DNA from: an uncultured archaeon
Lineage (GTDB): Archaea; Halobacteriota; Methanosarcinia; Methanosarcinales; Methanoperedenaceae
Direction: 5' to 3'
Length of the DNA: 64,000 nt
Assembly (NCBI GenBank): GCA_902386205.1
Contig: CABMIH010000009.1
Coordinates: forward strand, 1 to 64,000
Shown here piece by piece: positions 51,990-61,494 of this stretch; the stretch's first letter is position 1; each line of letters begins with the position of its first letter. Both the position numbers and the translations under genes were made by a program. The notes below the pieces were generated by a model. That model saw only the letters and a list, made by a program, of their open reading frames with translations. It was not told where the DNA came from and ran no database searches.

Positions 51990-52823
51990 ATGATAATAAT
52001 GAGCAGTGTAATTTGCGATACGCCAACTCTGGCTGAGAGGTACGATAAGGTTAGCAATAGCCAGTTTGAGCATGGGAAATTGCTGGCTGAAGAACTGAAA
52101 ATAAAGAAAGGAGATTGCATCCTTGATGTAGGGTGCGGCACCGGGCGCCTGGCAGAATATATCTCAGAGATAATTGGAAACAAAGGGCGTATTTATAGTA
52201 TTGACCCTGCAGAGTATCGTATCCAGGTCGCACAGAAAAAGATCAAAGACAAAAACCTTCCCAACATCTCCTTTGAGGTGGGAAGTGGTGAAGACCTGAG
52301 CAACTTTGCCGATAACAGCTTCGACACGGTTATTATGAATGTGGTTTTTGGCTGGATTACTGATAAAAAGACTACGCTTGCAGAGGTCTATAGGGTATTG
52401 AAACCCGATGGACTTATGGGAATAACAACTTCAAGCAAAGGATTGCCAGGTCCATTGATGGTGATTACAGATGAGCTTCTAAAGAGAGAGCCGTATGCCT
52501 CGGAGGTTGGTTCTAATATGGATTCGGGCAAATCGATTACTACGGACAGGCTGCTTCAACTGTTGATTGATGCAGGTTTCAGCGACATAAATTTAAAACT
52601 CAGAAGGACCTCTATACATTACAGGAACTCCAGCGATCTTATCGAATTTACCGAAGCAAGTCATTTTGGGAATTATCTGGATCATGTGCCTTTATATCTG
52701 CGTGATGCTTACAGATCCGAGTATATCACCGAGCTTGAAAAAAGACAGACGGCTAAAGGAATCGAATCCGTTTGGAACATGCTCCATGTGATTACAAGGA
52801 AACCAGCAGAAGATGCATATTAG
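51990..52823 (+). CDS. SAM-dependent methyltransferase, class I
   Basis: The 277-residue protein has the SAM-binding motif CILDVGCGTGRLAEYISEI, followed by IYSIDPAEYRIQVAQKKI as the acidic strand and a UbiE/Methyltransf_11 style order. The C-terminal part (SDLIEFTEASHFGNYL) is specific to some archaeal relatives. Starts at 51990 or 51999 are possible. The substrate is unknown. The next gene is a QueG-like Fe-S protein, but the 210-base gap and hairpin suggest separate control. Confidence 0.8.
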   Translation: MIIMSSVICDTPTLAERYDKVSNSQFEHGKLLAEELKIKKGDCILDVGCGTGRLAEYISEIIGNKGRIYSIDPAEYRIQVAQKKIKDKNLPNISFEVGSGEDLSNFADNSFDTVIMNVVFGWITDKKTTLAEVYRVLKPDGLMGITTSSKGLPGPLMVITDELLKREPYASEVGSNMDSGKSITTDRLLQLLIDAGFSDINLKLRRTSIHYRNSSDLIEFTEASHFGNYLDHVPLYLRDAYRSEYITELEKRQTAKGIESVWNMLHVITRKPAEDAY

Positions 52824-53001
52824 ATGTACTATGGAAACCCATTGTAGATGCATATGATTTCGTCACCCCTGCTCCGAGTAGCAGGGCATCAACGGGAGAT
52901 GCGTGAGGAAAAATAAATAAGAATAAAAGCCACCCTTACTGGAATAGGTCACGAATAAAAAACATCGTAATATTTATGAATAACAATGAATACTAATGAG
53001 T

Positions 53002-53037
53002 ACCAAATTAGTAGTCCTGACTATCTACTAATTGGGT
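53002..53037 (+). promoter_or_regulatory. 13-bp inverted repeat at the 5' end of the QueG-like gene
   Basis: ACCAAATTAGTAG (53002-53014) and CTACTAATTGGGT (53025-53037) match at 12 of 13 positions across a ten-base spacer. The right arm covers the upstream GTG (53036) of the next frame, which favours a downstream start. It may be an operator or an RNA hairpin that limits translation. Confidence 0.5.
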
Positions 53038-53050
53038 GCAGTCCAAATTT

Positions 53051-53782
53051 ATGTTTAGGAGAAATAAAAATTTGAATCAACAACTACGCAATTTAGCATC
53101 TATTAATGGAGTTGATTATTTTGGTATTGCTGATCTTTCACAAGCCTATGCAGCTATACTTGAACAGGGAGGTAGTTTCATAGCTAGCTTTCCTTTTTCC
53201 ATCTCTATTGGGATATCCTTGCTTAACCCAATTGTCGAACTTTTGCCACAGCGAAATGAAAAAGCGGTAAGAGTAAGCTACCGGCATCATGCTTATGATA
53301 TAGTGAATTTACGGCTGGATATTGCAGCTTCAATTATTAGTGGTCATCTCCAACAATCCGGATTCAGAGCTTTACCAATTCCTTCTTCAAAGCGTGTAGA
53401 TGATGAACGTATTTGTGCATCTTTCTCGCATAAGCTGGGTGCTAATCTGGCCGGACTGGGATGGATTGGAAAGAGTTGTTTATTCATCACGCCAGAATGC
53501 GGACCAAGAGTTCGTTGGGCAACTATACTAACTGATGCACCCCTTGAATCAACTGGAGAGGTGCAACAGGAACAATGCGGAGATTGCAGAGAATGTATTG
53601 ACATTTGCCCGACACAGGCAATCACAGGGAAACCATTCAGAGCAAACGAACCACGAGAAGCCAGATATGATGCACGAAAATGTGATCGGTATTTTGATTC
53701 CCTGGAAGAAAAAAATGAAATAGCAGTCTGTGGGTTGTGTTTATTTGTGTGTCCCTACGGAAGAAAACGAAAAGATGAATGA
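53051..53782 (+). CDS. QueG-like iron-sulphur protein
   Basis: The protein has two ferredoxin-like [4Fe-4S] motifs (CGDCRECIDICPTQAI and CGLCLFVCPYG with a Cys further up) and an N-terminal domain containing GANLAGLGWIGKSCLFITPE, as in epoxyqueuosine reductase and related B12-dependent reductases. It is shorter than QueG (about 240 against over 300 residues) and has no HEAT repeat. The substrate is probably different. ATG 53051 or TTG 53072 (AGGAG ahead) are likelier starts than GTG 53036. Confidence 0.75.
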   Translation: MFRRNKNLNQQLRNLASINGVDYFGIADLSQAYAAILEQGGSFIASFPFSISIGISLLNPIVELLPQRNEKAVRVSYRHHAYDIVNLRLDIAASIISGHLQQSGFRALPIPSSKRVDDERICASFSHKLGANLAGLGWIGKSCLFITPECGPRVRWATILTDAPLESTGEVQQEQCGDCRECIDICPTQAITGKPFRANEPREARYDARKCDRYFDSLEEKNEIAVCGLCLFVCPYGRKRKDE

Positions 53783-53923
53783 ATCATAATAGTTAGAAAT
53801 AGAAACCTTTCGACTTCAAGCAGTCACAAATCCCGTACTTATGTGGCTTGTAGCTTGCGTTTTTGGCATGATGTAAATTCCGTGTTTCAATGTATTTGCT
53901 CGCAACATCCATTTCCTGCAGAA

Positions 53924-54622
53924 CTAAAGGAAAACCCCTGATCCTGAATGAACCACGATACCGCTTCCTGTTATATTATACGGCTTGATCTCTTTCGAAT
54001 GGTCGATGTGCCTCATCTTCGAGACTTCGATAACGGTCGTGACAGCGCCCATATCAGCCTGCCTGGCCTGCCGCAGTATGATAACCCCGTCAGCGATATA
54101 CTCTAACAGGCCGTATTTTGAATAATACGGGTTCTCCTTGCTGATCTCTGAAGTCATTACTGCAGTTACCCCCGTTCCTTTTATTATCTGGGCAAGGTTG
54201 AAAAGATGATCGCGGCGTTCAGATTCCGAGTCGTGTATCATCTCGTAAAGCGTAACAGGGTCTATGGCAAGGCGTTTGACATTGAATGACTTAAAAAGCT
54301 TTGGCAGGTCATTCTCGATGCGTTCTATCATGGCCTTGAGGTTCAACGTACTGAGGTGCACCAGCGCCATTTTTTTGTTCTCAATATAAGGCATCAGGTC
54401 CCAGTTGAAAATTGCCGCTGTCTTGATGATGTTCTCTGCGCTTTCCTCAAGGCTCAGATACGCACAGGTCTCGCTCTTTCGAAGGCCTGCGTAAATGAAC
54501 TGGAGGGCAAATGTGGATTTCCCGGTACCCGGAGGTCCCAGGACTGCGGCAATATGCCCGGCCGGGATGCCTCCTCCAAGCATCTCATCCAGTCCAAGTA
54601 TCCCGGTATTCAGTTGCTCCAT
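53924..54622 (-). CDS. KaiC/RecA-family ATPase
   Basis: The 232-residue single-domain protein has GLDEMLGGGIPAGHIAAVLG and the Walker A GPPGTGKST, then a Glu-rich YLSLEESAENIIKTA and a Walker B region at VKRLAIDPVT. It is like archaeal KaiC-type signal ATPases (and ArlH of the archaellum). It is the last gene of a three-gene operon; its start shares a base with the stop of the previous gene. The intact P-loop suggests activity. Confidence 0.88.
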   Translation of the reverse strand: MEQLNTGILGLDEMLGGGIPAGHIAAVLGPPGTGKSTFALQFIYAGLRKSETCAYLSLEESAENIIKTAAIFNWDLMPYIENKKMALVHLSTLNLKAMIERIENDLPKLFKSFNVKRLAIDPVTLYEMIHDSESERRDHLFNLAQIIKGTGVTAVMTSEISKENPYYSKYGLLEYIADGVIILRQARQADMGAVTTVIEVSKMRHIDHSKEIKPYNITGSGIVVHSGSGVFL

Positions 54623-55464
54623 TACCTGCCCCTCACCCTTTTTACATTCGACACTTCAAAACCTTTCAGCGGGCTTATCTGCGTCTCAAAATTCACAATA
54701 TTATCCTCACAAAGGCCGGGCAGGACGCCCCTGAATTTTTTCAGGTACATGACGCGTTTCCTCTGTGAAGGCCCCATTTTTTCCCATTCAAAAACCATAA
54801 CGCCGTCCATGCATTCTGATATCTCCTCCTGCTTGCTCTTATCAAAAATCCCCTCGCTCAGTATTGCATATACAAGCCCGTCCCACATTTTTGAGGCTTT
54901 CTGGAGCCCGCGCAAGAACAGTATAAGGTCATTCCATTCCATCCGTTCAAGACAGTACTGTGTAAGCGCGGTCAGGGAGTCTATGATAACAACGCTTCCA
55001 GCCGCATTTTTATCCAGATAGTCTATCAGTGTCTCAACAAGGTTCTTTTGCTCTTCATTCCACTTCAGGGAGTCAAACGACAGTTGGGTACTGGAAGAAG
55101 ACCTCCAGGATGCGGGTATGAACGACCTGGCAAAGTAAGAGTCCGAGAAATCCTTGAATTCAAATCCGTTTTTTGAATTATTGCCGTCCAATATTTTGTG
55201 ATAGTCCGGAAAAGATAATGCAATTTCTTTAATTATATCCTCTTTTGACCGGGTAAATGAGATGTAGCAGACTTTTTTGGGCATGATTATGCCGTTGTTC
55301 TGTTTTACCTGCCCCATCAGCAGGCGTGCCGAGGATGTGAGCACGAACTCGGAATCCCCCGCGCCTATCTCACCCAGTAGAAGGATGAGCGAACCTGAGG
55401 GCAGGCCGCCCTGCAGGATGGGGTCAAGTGAATCAATACCTGTGGGAATTCTTGATAGTTTCAT
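54622..55464 (-). CDS. KaiC-like protein with a degenerate P-loop
   Basis: The 280-residue protein starts MKLSRIPTGIDSLDPILQGG like KaiC, but the P-loop reads GEIGAGDSEF, so the lysine that binds the phosphates is Asp. The Walker B-like SVVIIDSLTALTQYC is kept. It may bind but not hydrolyse ATP, acting as a partner or regulator of the active KaiC encoded next. It overlaps the membrane protein gene by 32 bases. This pairing of a dead and a live RecA-fold protein recalls ArlH-type regulation of secretion motors. Confidence 0.82.
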   Translation of the reverse strand: MKLSRIPTGIDSLDPILQGGLPSGSLILLLGEIGAGDSEFVLTSSARLLMGQVKQNNGIIMPKKVCYISFTRSKEDIIKEIALSFPDYHKILDGNNSKNGFEFKDFSDSYFARSFIPASWRSSSSTQLSFDSLKWNEEQKNLVETLIDYLDKNAAGSVVIIDSLTALTQYCLERMEWNDLILFLRGLQKASKMWDGLVYAILSEGIFDKSKQEEISECMDGVMVFEWEKMGPSQRKRVMYLKKFRGVLPGLCEDNIVNFETQISPLKGFEVSNVKRVRGR

Positions 55465-55789
55465 TCTCGACCTTGGCCTTAAATCCGAACACGTTTGCCA
55501 GCTTGAACAAATGGAATGAAGCAGATGCTATTAGCATAAAAGCTATGATCGACAATATATATTCCGGGTATTCCATGAAAGTGCCAATATTTTCCTTCCA
55601 TTCCATCGCCTCTCTCAAAGTATGCCATAAATCATGCAAAGTAAATACAAAAATAGAGAAAATTACCCATTGCACATAGGTTGCCAGCAATCCGGAAGTC
55701 AGTTTTTTCAAGGCTAAATACGATACTATTAAAGCAGTTATTCCAAATAGGACCGCAAAGATTCCCAGTACGAGTTCAAATGATTCCAT
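55433..55789 (-). CDS. small membrane protein with three helices
   Basis: The 118-residue protein has three hydrophobic helices (FELVLGIFAVLFGITALIVS, TYVQWVIFSIFVFTLHDLW, YILSIIAFMLIASASFHLFK) and a basic C-terminal tail. It is first in the operon with the two KaiC-like proteins, overlapping the next gene by 32 bases, and would hold them at the membrane. The family is not recognised. Just upstream at 55823-55906 a 27-codon scrap is not called. Confidence 0.65.
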   Translation of the reverse strand: MESFELVLGIFAVLFGITALIVSYLALKKLTSGLLATYVQWVIFSIFVFTLHDLWHTLREAMEWKENIGTFMEYPEYILSIIAFMLIASASFHLFKLANVFGFKAKVENETIKNSHRY

Positions 55790-56049
55790 ATTTATATCCT
55801 ATTTTTATCTATAAAAATATTATCACAACACAATCTCTGGAAGTTCCTTCAGTGTTTCCTCGATTTGAATTTCGATATCATTCATAGCCTTCGACCATTT
55901 CCTCACATTAAAATTATGATAATAATAATGAACATATCTGGATCAATTAGTATTTAAACCTAATCTTTCTCATATTTATAATAAATTTTTTAATGTTATT
56001 GGGAAACGCAAAAATGTCGAAAATTTAATCGAAAACTATATTAATTTAT

Positions 56050-58269
56050 ATGAGCATTATGATGATGATAGCGAACGACAGGAGTTACAAGATGGTTCAT
56101 GTGCCAATACTGTCGGAGAAATTAAAGATAATATCTTTAAAAATTAAATCCAGAGAGGTTCCAACCGTCACATCAAAGGAAAATTTTGGGAAAAATTCTA
56201 CGGCAAACATATCTGAAGGCCTGAAAGAAAAAATCAAAGAAGAATATGCGGACTTAAAGAACTACCTGCATGTTCTTTTAAGAGGGAAGCTCAAGCTGGA
56301 ACCATACATACCTGAAAAGTTCGAACCTTTGGTTTCCTTTAAAAGACCTGAGGGTTATGTGGAGAAAGAACGATACTGGGTAAACGAGCCATATGCTTTT
56401 GTATCAATACTGTTCAATGAAGATGAGAAAGAGTTCTTATATTTTGCAGCTGAGCCAGAGCTTTCGGCGTTCGAGCGGATGGTGCTTGAAACCGTTTATG
56501 AAAATATCCTTGATACACTGACGGTTTATGAAACATCAGACAAAGCTAAGAGCGAGCTTCTGGAAAAGAAAACACTTGAACTCATAGATGGCTACTCGAT
56601 CGAAATCGGCATGCTTTCCATCCATAAAATCTTGTATTATATAAAACGAGATTATATAGGGTACGAAAGGATCGACGTACTGATGAGAGATCCCAATATC
56701 GAGGATATATCCTGCGATGGTTCCGGGATCCCCATCTTCGTGTACCACAGAAAACACCAGAACATCAAGACAAATATATCTTTTGAAGCAGCAAGGCTTG
56801 ACTCTTTTGTCATGAAACTCGCTCAGCGATGCGGAAAACATGTCTCTATCGGCGAACCGTTGATAAACAGCACTCTTCCTGATGGCTCGCGGCTGAATGC
56901 ATCGCTTGGCAAAGAAGTGACGTTCAGGGGCGGCACTTTCACGATAAGAAAATTCCGCGAACAGGCCTTCACCCCCGCGGAACTAATAAAAAACGGCACA
57001 TATTCGAAAGAAATCCTGGCCTATCTCTGGCTTGCGGTGGAAAATGGCAAGAGCATGGTTTTCGCGGGCGCAACAGCTGCGGGAAAAACCTCTTCCTTGA
57101 ATGCAGTCTCCCTGTTCATCCCCTCGATGGCCAAGATCGTGAGCATCGAGGACACACACGAGCTAATGCTGCATCATGATAACTGGATAGGAAGCATTAC
57201 GCGTGAGGCAGCCTCCAAAACAGCGAGTGGCAGGGATATAGATATGTACGAGCTGCTGCGACAGGCCCTGAGACAGCGCCCGGAATATATTATCGTAGGA
57301 GAGATCAGGGGAAAAGAAGCCATGACTTTATTCCAGGCGATGAGCACAGGCCATACAACATATTCTACCATGCATGCAGACTCGGTAAATACTGTTATCA
57401 GCAGGCTTGAAGGTGACCCTATAAACATCCCACGCGCCATGATACAGTCTCTTGACCTCCTGAGCATCCAGAAGGTTATACAGTTCGAAGGAAAAAGGAT
57501 GCGTCGTCTTGATACTGTTATAGAGTTCATGGGAATTGACCCCACGACCCAGGACCTCAAGTTCAATGATATTTATGCATATGACCCGAAAACAGACGCT
57601 TTCAAAACAAGCGGCAAATCATTTGTGCTTGAAGACATCATGGCAAGGCGCAACTGGGATGAAAAAAAGCTGAGGGAAGAACTTGAGAACAGGAAGAAGC
57701 TCCTCGATTACATGGTAGAGAAAGACATGGATGAATTTGATATTGTTTCACTTATCCAGAGCTATTATGTAAACCCTGAAAAGACCATGATAATTATGGA
57801 AGGGCGTGATGCTAATAAGGCCCAGATATCATCTTCCGCATCAAAAGACACGAAGGAGTGCAGGAAGCTTGAGATAAATTTATCGCCGTCAAGAAAATCA
57901 GGGGAAGAAGCCTTATGGAAGAAATCTGGCCGCATAACAATAACCAAAAAATCCAGGTTCTTTTTCCCCGGATATAAAGTTCCATTCATAATTGAGTCAG
58001 ATAAAGGATTGTTGAATGTGGAAATAAATTCGGCCAGGAAAGGTACGGCTGTAGGTGATCCTATAGCAGGAAAATACCTCCAGGGAAGCGACCTTCAAGT
58101 CTGGTTCCATGAGCATCAGGAATTGCATCCATACGACAGGATGATCTTTGAAATAGTGGAACCAGGAAAGAAATATAAGATGTACATTAAGAAAAAATTA
58201 ACTACAATTCCCCAAGAGGTGGCAAAACACCAGCGAATGAAAACAAGAAGAGTCAACCAAACGCAATGA
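56050..58269 (+). CDS. type II/IV secretion system ATPase (pilus assembly, GspE/TadA-like)
   Basis: The 739-residue ATPase powers assembly of type IV pilus-like fibres. N-terminal helices precede a hexameric motor with the RDPNIEDISCDG region, GATAAGKTSSLN (Walker A, about residue 339), the Asp-rich IEDTHELMLHHDNW and VGEIRGKEAMTLFQAMSTGH (Walker B and switch). A C-terminal region of about 190 residues after residue 550 (KLEINLSPSRKSGEEALWKK onwards) is extra to normal GspE/ArlI and looks like a separate beta domain. The start may be one of the clustered ATGs (MSIMMM). It heads an operon with the TadC-like gene 37 bases on. Confidence 0.87.
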   Translation: MSIMMMIANDRSYKMVHVPILSEKLKIISLKIKSREVPTVTSKENFGKNSTANISEGLKEKIKEEYADLKNYLHVLLRGKLKLEPYIPEKFEPLVSFKRPEGYVEKERYWVNEPYAFVSILFNEDEKEFLYFAAEPELSAFERMVLETVYENILDTLTVYETSDKAKSELLEKKTLELIDGYSIEIGMLSIHKILYYIKRDYIGYERIDVLMRDPNIEDISCDGSGIPIFVYHRKHQNIKTNISFEAARLDSFVMKLAQRCGKHVSIGEPLINSTLPDGSRLNASLGKEVTFRGGTFTIRKFREQAFTPAELIKNGTYSKEILAYLWLAVENGKSMVFAGATAAGKTSSLNAVSLFIPSMAKIVSIEDTHELMLHHDNWIGSITREAASKTASGRDIDMYELLRQALRQRPEYIIVGEIRGKEAMTLFQAMSTGHTTYSTMHADSVNTVISRLEGDPINIPRAMIQSLDLLSIQKVIQFEGKRMRRLDTVIEFMGIDPTTQDLKFNDIYAYDPKTDAFKTSGKSFVLEDIMARRNWDEKKLREELENRKKLLDYMVEKDMDEFDIVSLIQSYYVNPEKTMIIMEGRDANKAQISSSASKDTKECRKLEINLSPSRKSGEEALWKKSGRITITKKSRFFFPGYKVPFIIESDKGLLNVEINSARKGTAVGDPIAGKYLQGSDLQVWFHEHQELHPYDRMIFEIVEPGKKYKMYIKKKLTTIPQEVAKHQRMKTRRVNQTQ

Positions 58270-58305
58270 ATCTAAAAAATTCGTTCTATAAGCCGGGTAA
58301 AGGAT

Positions 58306-60210
58306 ATGGATAGGATTCATAAGCTGGCTTTTGCGATTTTTGGCAATTATGTAAGAAATAATAAGGAAAGTTACTCTTCAATACAGGTGACCATCAGGCA
58401 GGCGCACCTGACTTTGCCATGGGATATTTATGTAAGTGCAGCATGTTTCTGGGGTGCAGTCTCGGGTATACTGGGTTTATTGTTCGTATTCCTGCTCATA
58501 CCTCTGTGGCGTTTTTTATATTTGCATTACCTGAAGGCAATATCCCGTGTCGGATCAATAGGTCTTGGACCATACGGTGAGACATTATTTATAATTGTCA
58601 TTGGATTATTATTTTCATTGTTCCTGGCAGCTATCGTTTATTTCGGGATATTAGCTTATCCGGGATTAGTCGCCCAGACAAGAAAAAGCAAGATAGACCT
58701 GACACTTCCTCATGCAGTGGCATACATGCATGCCCTTAGCAAAGGGGGTTTGAGCCTGGTATCGATTTTCAAATCCTTACATGATCATGTCAATGTCTAT
58801 GGGGAGGCAGCTGAAGAGATAGGATACATAGTGATGGATACCGAACTCCACGGGAGTGATATGATCACGGCGCTACGGACCGCAGCGGTCAGGACGCAAT
58901 CGGAAAAATTCAGGGATTTTCTTGAGAATCTCATAAATGTTGCAGGAACCAGCGGGGATCTTGAAACGTTTTTCGGGAATATGGTTGCGTATTACCATAC
59001 CTCATCCGAGGCAGACCAGAGCATGTACCTTGAGCTTCTCGGAATGATGGCCGAGACCTATATAACGGTCTTTGTGGCTGGGCCCCTGTTCTTGATAACG
59101 ATTCTTATCGTAATGGGTATGATGGGGCCGAGCAGCCTCCTGATAATCAATTTGCTGATATACGCAGTTATTCCGTTGAGCGCTACTGCATTTAGTATTT
59201 TACTGAGTGTAATATCACTTGGAAGTGATACCAAGACAAACGAGATATATTCTGTCACTAAGAAGATAAATCACTACGATGATGTAAGGACGGTCATCTC
59301 AATGGATGATGAGAGGCTGGTTCGCAAACTGACGAGGTCTCTGCGCTGGACGGGTGTGGTCAATGCCAGGAAGAATCCGTTGAAACTTTTTTTTGGCGAC
59401 CCTTTTAAAGTATTCTATATCAGCATACCCATTGCAGTTATCTACTTCATTGTCTCGATTTACAATCACAAGATTACAATAGATATTCTGGACGATTCAA
59501 TCATTATAAGCATATTAATTATTCTCGTGCCGTTCCTTTTATTTTATGAAACACTATTGAGACGTATCAGGGCGATTGAAGATTCGGTACCCACTTTTCT
59601 CAAGCGCCTTGCAGTTGTAAATGAAGTTGGAATGCCGCTTGCCGAAGCCATCAGGTCGATTTCCAATATAAATCTCGGTATACTGAGCACCGAGGTAAAA
59701 CTCATGTACAAGGATCTTGTATGGAGCAACAGTATCTTCAAAGCGCTTACGAAATTCGAACTCAGGATCAGGACAGTCTCAATATCAAGAATTGTCACTC
59801 TCATAACCAAAGCCAGTGAAACTTCAGGAAACATAAAGGAGACTCTGAGAGTAGCCGCGAACGATGCATCGCTTACTGAAAAACTCAGGCGCCAGAAGTT
59901 CACGGTTCTTTTCTCTTACCTGATAGTTGTGTATATCTCGTTCGCTGTATTTTTGCTCGTGCTGTATGTATTCGCCACAATGTTCCTGCCGCAGATACCA
60001 GAGGCCAGTTCCGCTGCCGGTTCAGGTATGTTATCAATAAGCGCCCACAAGGAAGAATATACAAGGTTGTTCATGCATGCTACAGTGATACAGGGGTTTT
60101 TTTCAGGGATTATTGTGGGCCAGATGACGGGGGAAAGCGTGTACGACGGCCTCAAACATTCCGTGATAATGATGGGTATCGCATATTTGTTCTTTGTGTT
60201 ATTTGTTTAG
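58306..60210 (+). CDS. type II secretion/pilus assembly platform protein (TadC/T2SSF-like)
   Basis: The 634-residue membrane protein contains two T2SSF domains, each a helical cytoplasmic block (LTLPHAVAYMHALSKGGLSL and DSVPTFLKRLAVVNEVGMPL) followed by membrane helices, with about nine helices in all. It is the inner-membrane platform for fibre growth, next to its ATPase. It resembles ArlJ/TadC in plan. It is followed after seven bases by the pilin-like gene. Confidence 0.85.
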   Translation: MDRIHKLAFAIFGNYVRNNKESYSSIQVTIRQAHLTLPWDIYVSAACFWGAVSGILGLLFVFLLIPLWRFLYLHYLKAISRVGSIGLGPYGETLFIIVIGLLFSLFLAAIVYFGILAYPGLVAQTRKSKIDLTLPHAVAYMHALSKGGLSLVSIFKSLHDHVNVYGEAAEEIGYIVMDTELHGSDMITALRTAAVRTQSEKFRDFLENLINVAGTSGDLETFFGNMVAYYHTSSEADQSMYLELLGMMAETYITVFVAGPLFLITILIVMGMMGPSSLLIINLLIYAVIPLSATAFSILLSVISLGSDTKTNEIYSVTKKINHYDDVRTVISMDDERLVRKLTRSLRWTGVVNARKNPLKLFFGDPFKVFYISIPIAVIYFIVSIYNHKITIDILDDSIIISILIILVPFLLFYETLLRRIRAIEDSVPTFLKRLAVVNEVGMPLAEAIRSISNINLGILSTEVKLMYKDLVWSNSIFKALTKFELRIRTVSISRIVTLITKASETSGNIKETLRVAANDASLTEKLRRQKFTVLFSYLIVVYISFAVFLLVLYVFATMFLPQIPEASSAAGSGMLSISAHKEEYTRLFMHATVIQGFFSGIIVGQMTGESVYDGLKHSVIMMGIAYLFFVLFV

Positions 60211-60217
60211 GAGACAT

Positions 60218-61489
60218 ATGAGAATATTTGACAATGAAGATGGTGTTTCGGAGCTTGTAGGCGTGATGTTGATACTTTTAATCGTTGTAATGTATCTGGG
60301 TATTATGCAGACATATGATGTACCAAGATGGAATAAGGAGCTCGAAAGACAGCATTTCGACCAGGTGTATAGCGATTTTATTACCCTGAGGTCGGACATT
60401 GAGGATGTCTCGGCAAAGAACATCCCCAAGACGAGCAGCCTGCATATGGGAGTGAGGTATCCGGAACGGTTCATGCTTCGAAGTCCGGCACCTTCGCAGG
60501 GAATAATTGACACATATCCGCTAAATATTACTGTCACCCTGAATGAATCCGGATCCATCAAGAATTACCAAATTAATTCAACCGGGATTGAATATCAGGT
60601 GAATACCATATCAAATCTGCCAAAGCTTGTATTCGAGCATGGTCTGGTTATTAAGGATTTTGGAGAAATTAATCTCCCGGCAGATGAGAAACAATCTCTT
60701 GTCCTGGATGGCAATATTTATCTTCCAATTGTTTTGAAGAGCGCTGGTTTTTATTCCTCCTCAATGGACGTGGAAACCCTCAATTTCCAGCCGGTTCCGG
60801 CGGATGCGTATCGCAGCAGGAGATTTACTACAATGAATGTGACAATTGAAACAAGGTATCCGGATTTGTGGGCCAGGTGGTATGAAGCTGGAAATAAATC
60901 AAAATGTTCAGAAATAACTACAGATTACGGTTGTATTAAAATTACAAATATCTACGGGTATGATATCCTGAAACTTGGGCTGGTAAATACAAGTGAACTG
61001 GTGAATGATATTATGTATGCAGGTATGATCACTATCCCTGAGACTGGTTACAGTTGCAAACAGGGGATGGAAATGTGGACAAAAAACCAGATGTGTGGTA
61101 ATTTTCCACCCAGCAACAGTGCAAATCAATTCATTGTGAAGGATATCACTTTTGGGCGGTCAGGGCATGGACATGACGATGATGACGACGAAGGATCCGA
61201 ATTGGAGTTCTCTGTAAAGGATTTAAAAGGGAATCTCTGGACAACTGAAATAAGGTTCATTAACCAGTCATCCGCCTGGGTCGTTTCAAGTGTCAGGCAA
61301 AAAGTCCCTCACCCGCCCCCATATTACTGCGATTACAGTACAAGATTCAATGGTAAGAAGCTCAATGCCGACTTAGGTGGAATTATTGACCTGACATCAT
61401 GTTACAAAAATGCCGGCATTGAATCTCCCAATATCCTGGTTATTGACAAGATGCAGAATATCATCTTTGCGGATTTCCTTATCAATTGA
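60218..61489 (+). CDS. large pilin-like exported protein
   Basis: From ATG 60218 (AGGAG ahead) the product is 423 residues and begins MRIFDNEDGVSELVGVMLIL, a class III signal-like start with acidic residues before the hydrophobic helix, then LLIVVMYLGIMQ. The mature part has beta-rich sequence, several Cys and a run HGHDDDDDEGSE that could bind Ca2+, Zn2+ or Ni2+. It is likely the minor pilin or tip protein of the fibre built by the two genes before it. An N-terminal extension from 60194 is not supported. Confidence 0.75.
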   Translation: MRIFDNEDGVSELVGVMLILLIVVMYLGIMQTYDVPRWNKELERQHFDQVYSDFITLRSDIEDVSAKNIPKTSSLHMGVRYPERFMLRSPAPSQGIIDTYPLNITVTLNESGSIKNYQINSTGIEYQVNTISNLPKLVFEHGLVIKDFGEINLPADEKQSLVLDGNIYLPIVLKSAGFYSSSMDVETLNFQPVPADAYRSRRFTTMNVTIETRYPDLWARWYEAGNKSKCSEITTDYGCIKITNIYGYDILKLGLVNTSELVNDIMYAGMITIPETGYSCKQGMEMWTKNQMCGNFPPSNSANQFIVKDITFGRSGHGHDDDDDEGSELEFSVKDLKGNLWTTEIRFINQSSAWVVSSVRQKVPHPPPYYCDYSTRFNGKKLNADLGGIIDLTSCYKNAGIESPNILVIDKMQNIIFADFLIN

Positions 61490-61494
61490 GACCA

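Noticed and set aside
55823-55906. 27-codon frame between the KaiC and pilus operons
   Set aside because: Short helical frame (MNDIEIQIEETLKELPEIVL) with no clear ribosome site; perhaps an antitoxin or HEPN scrap, too weak to call.
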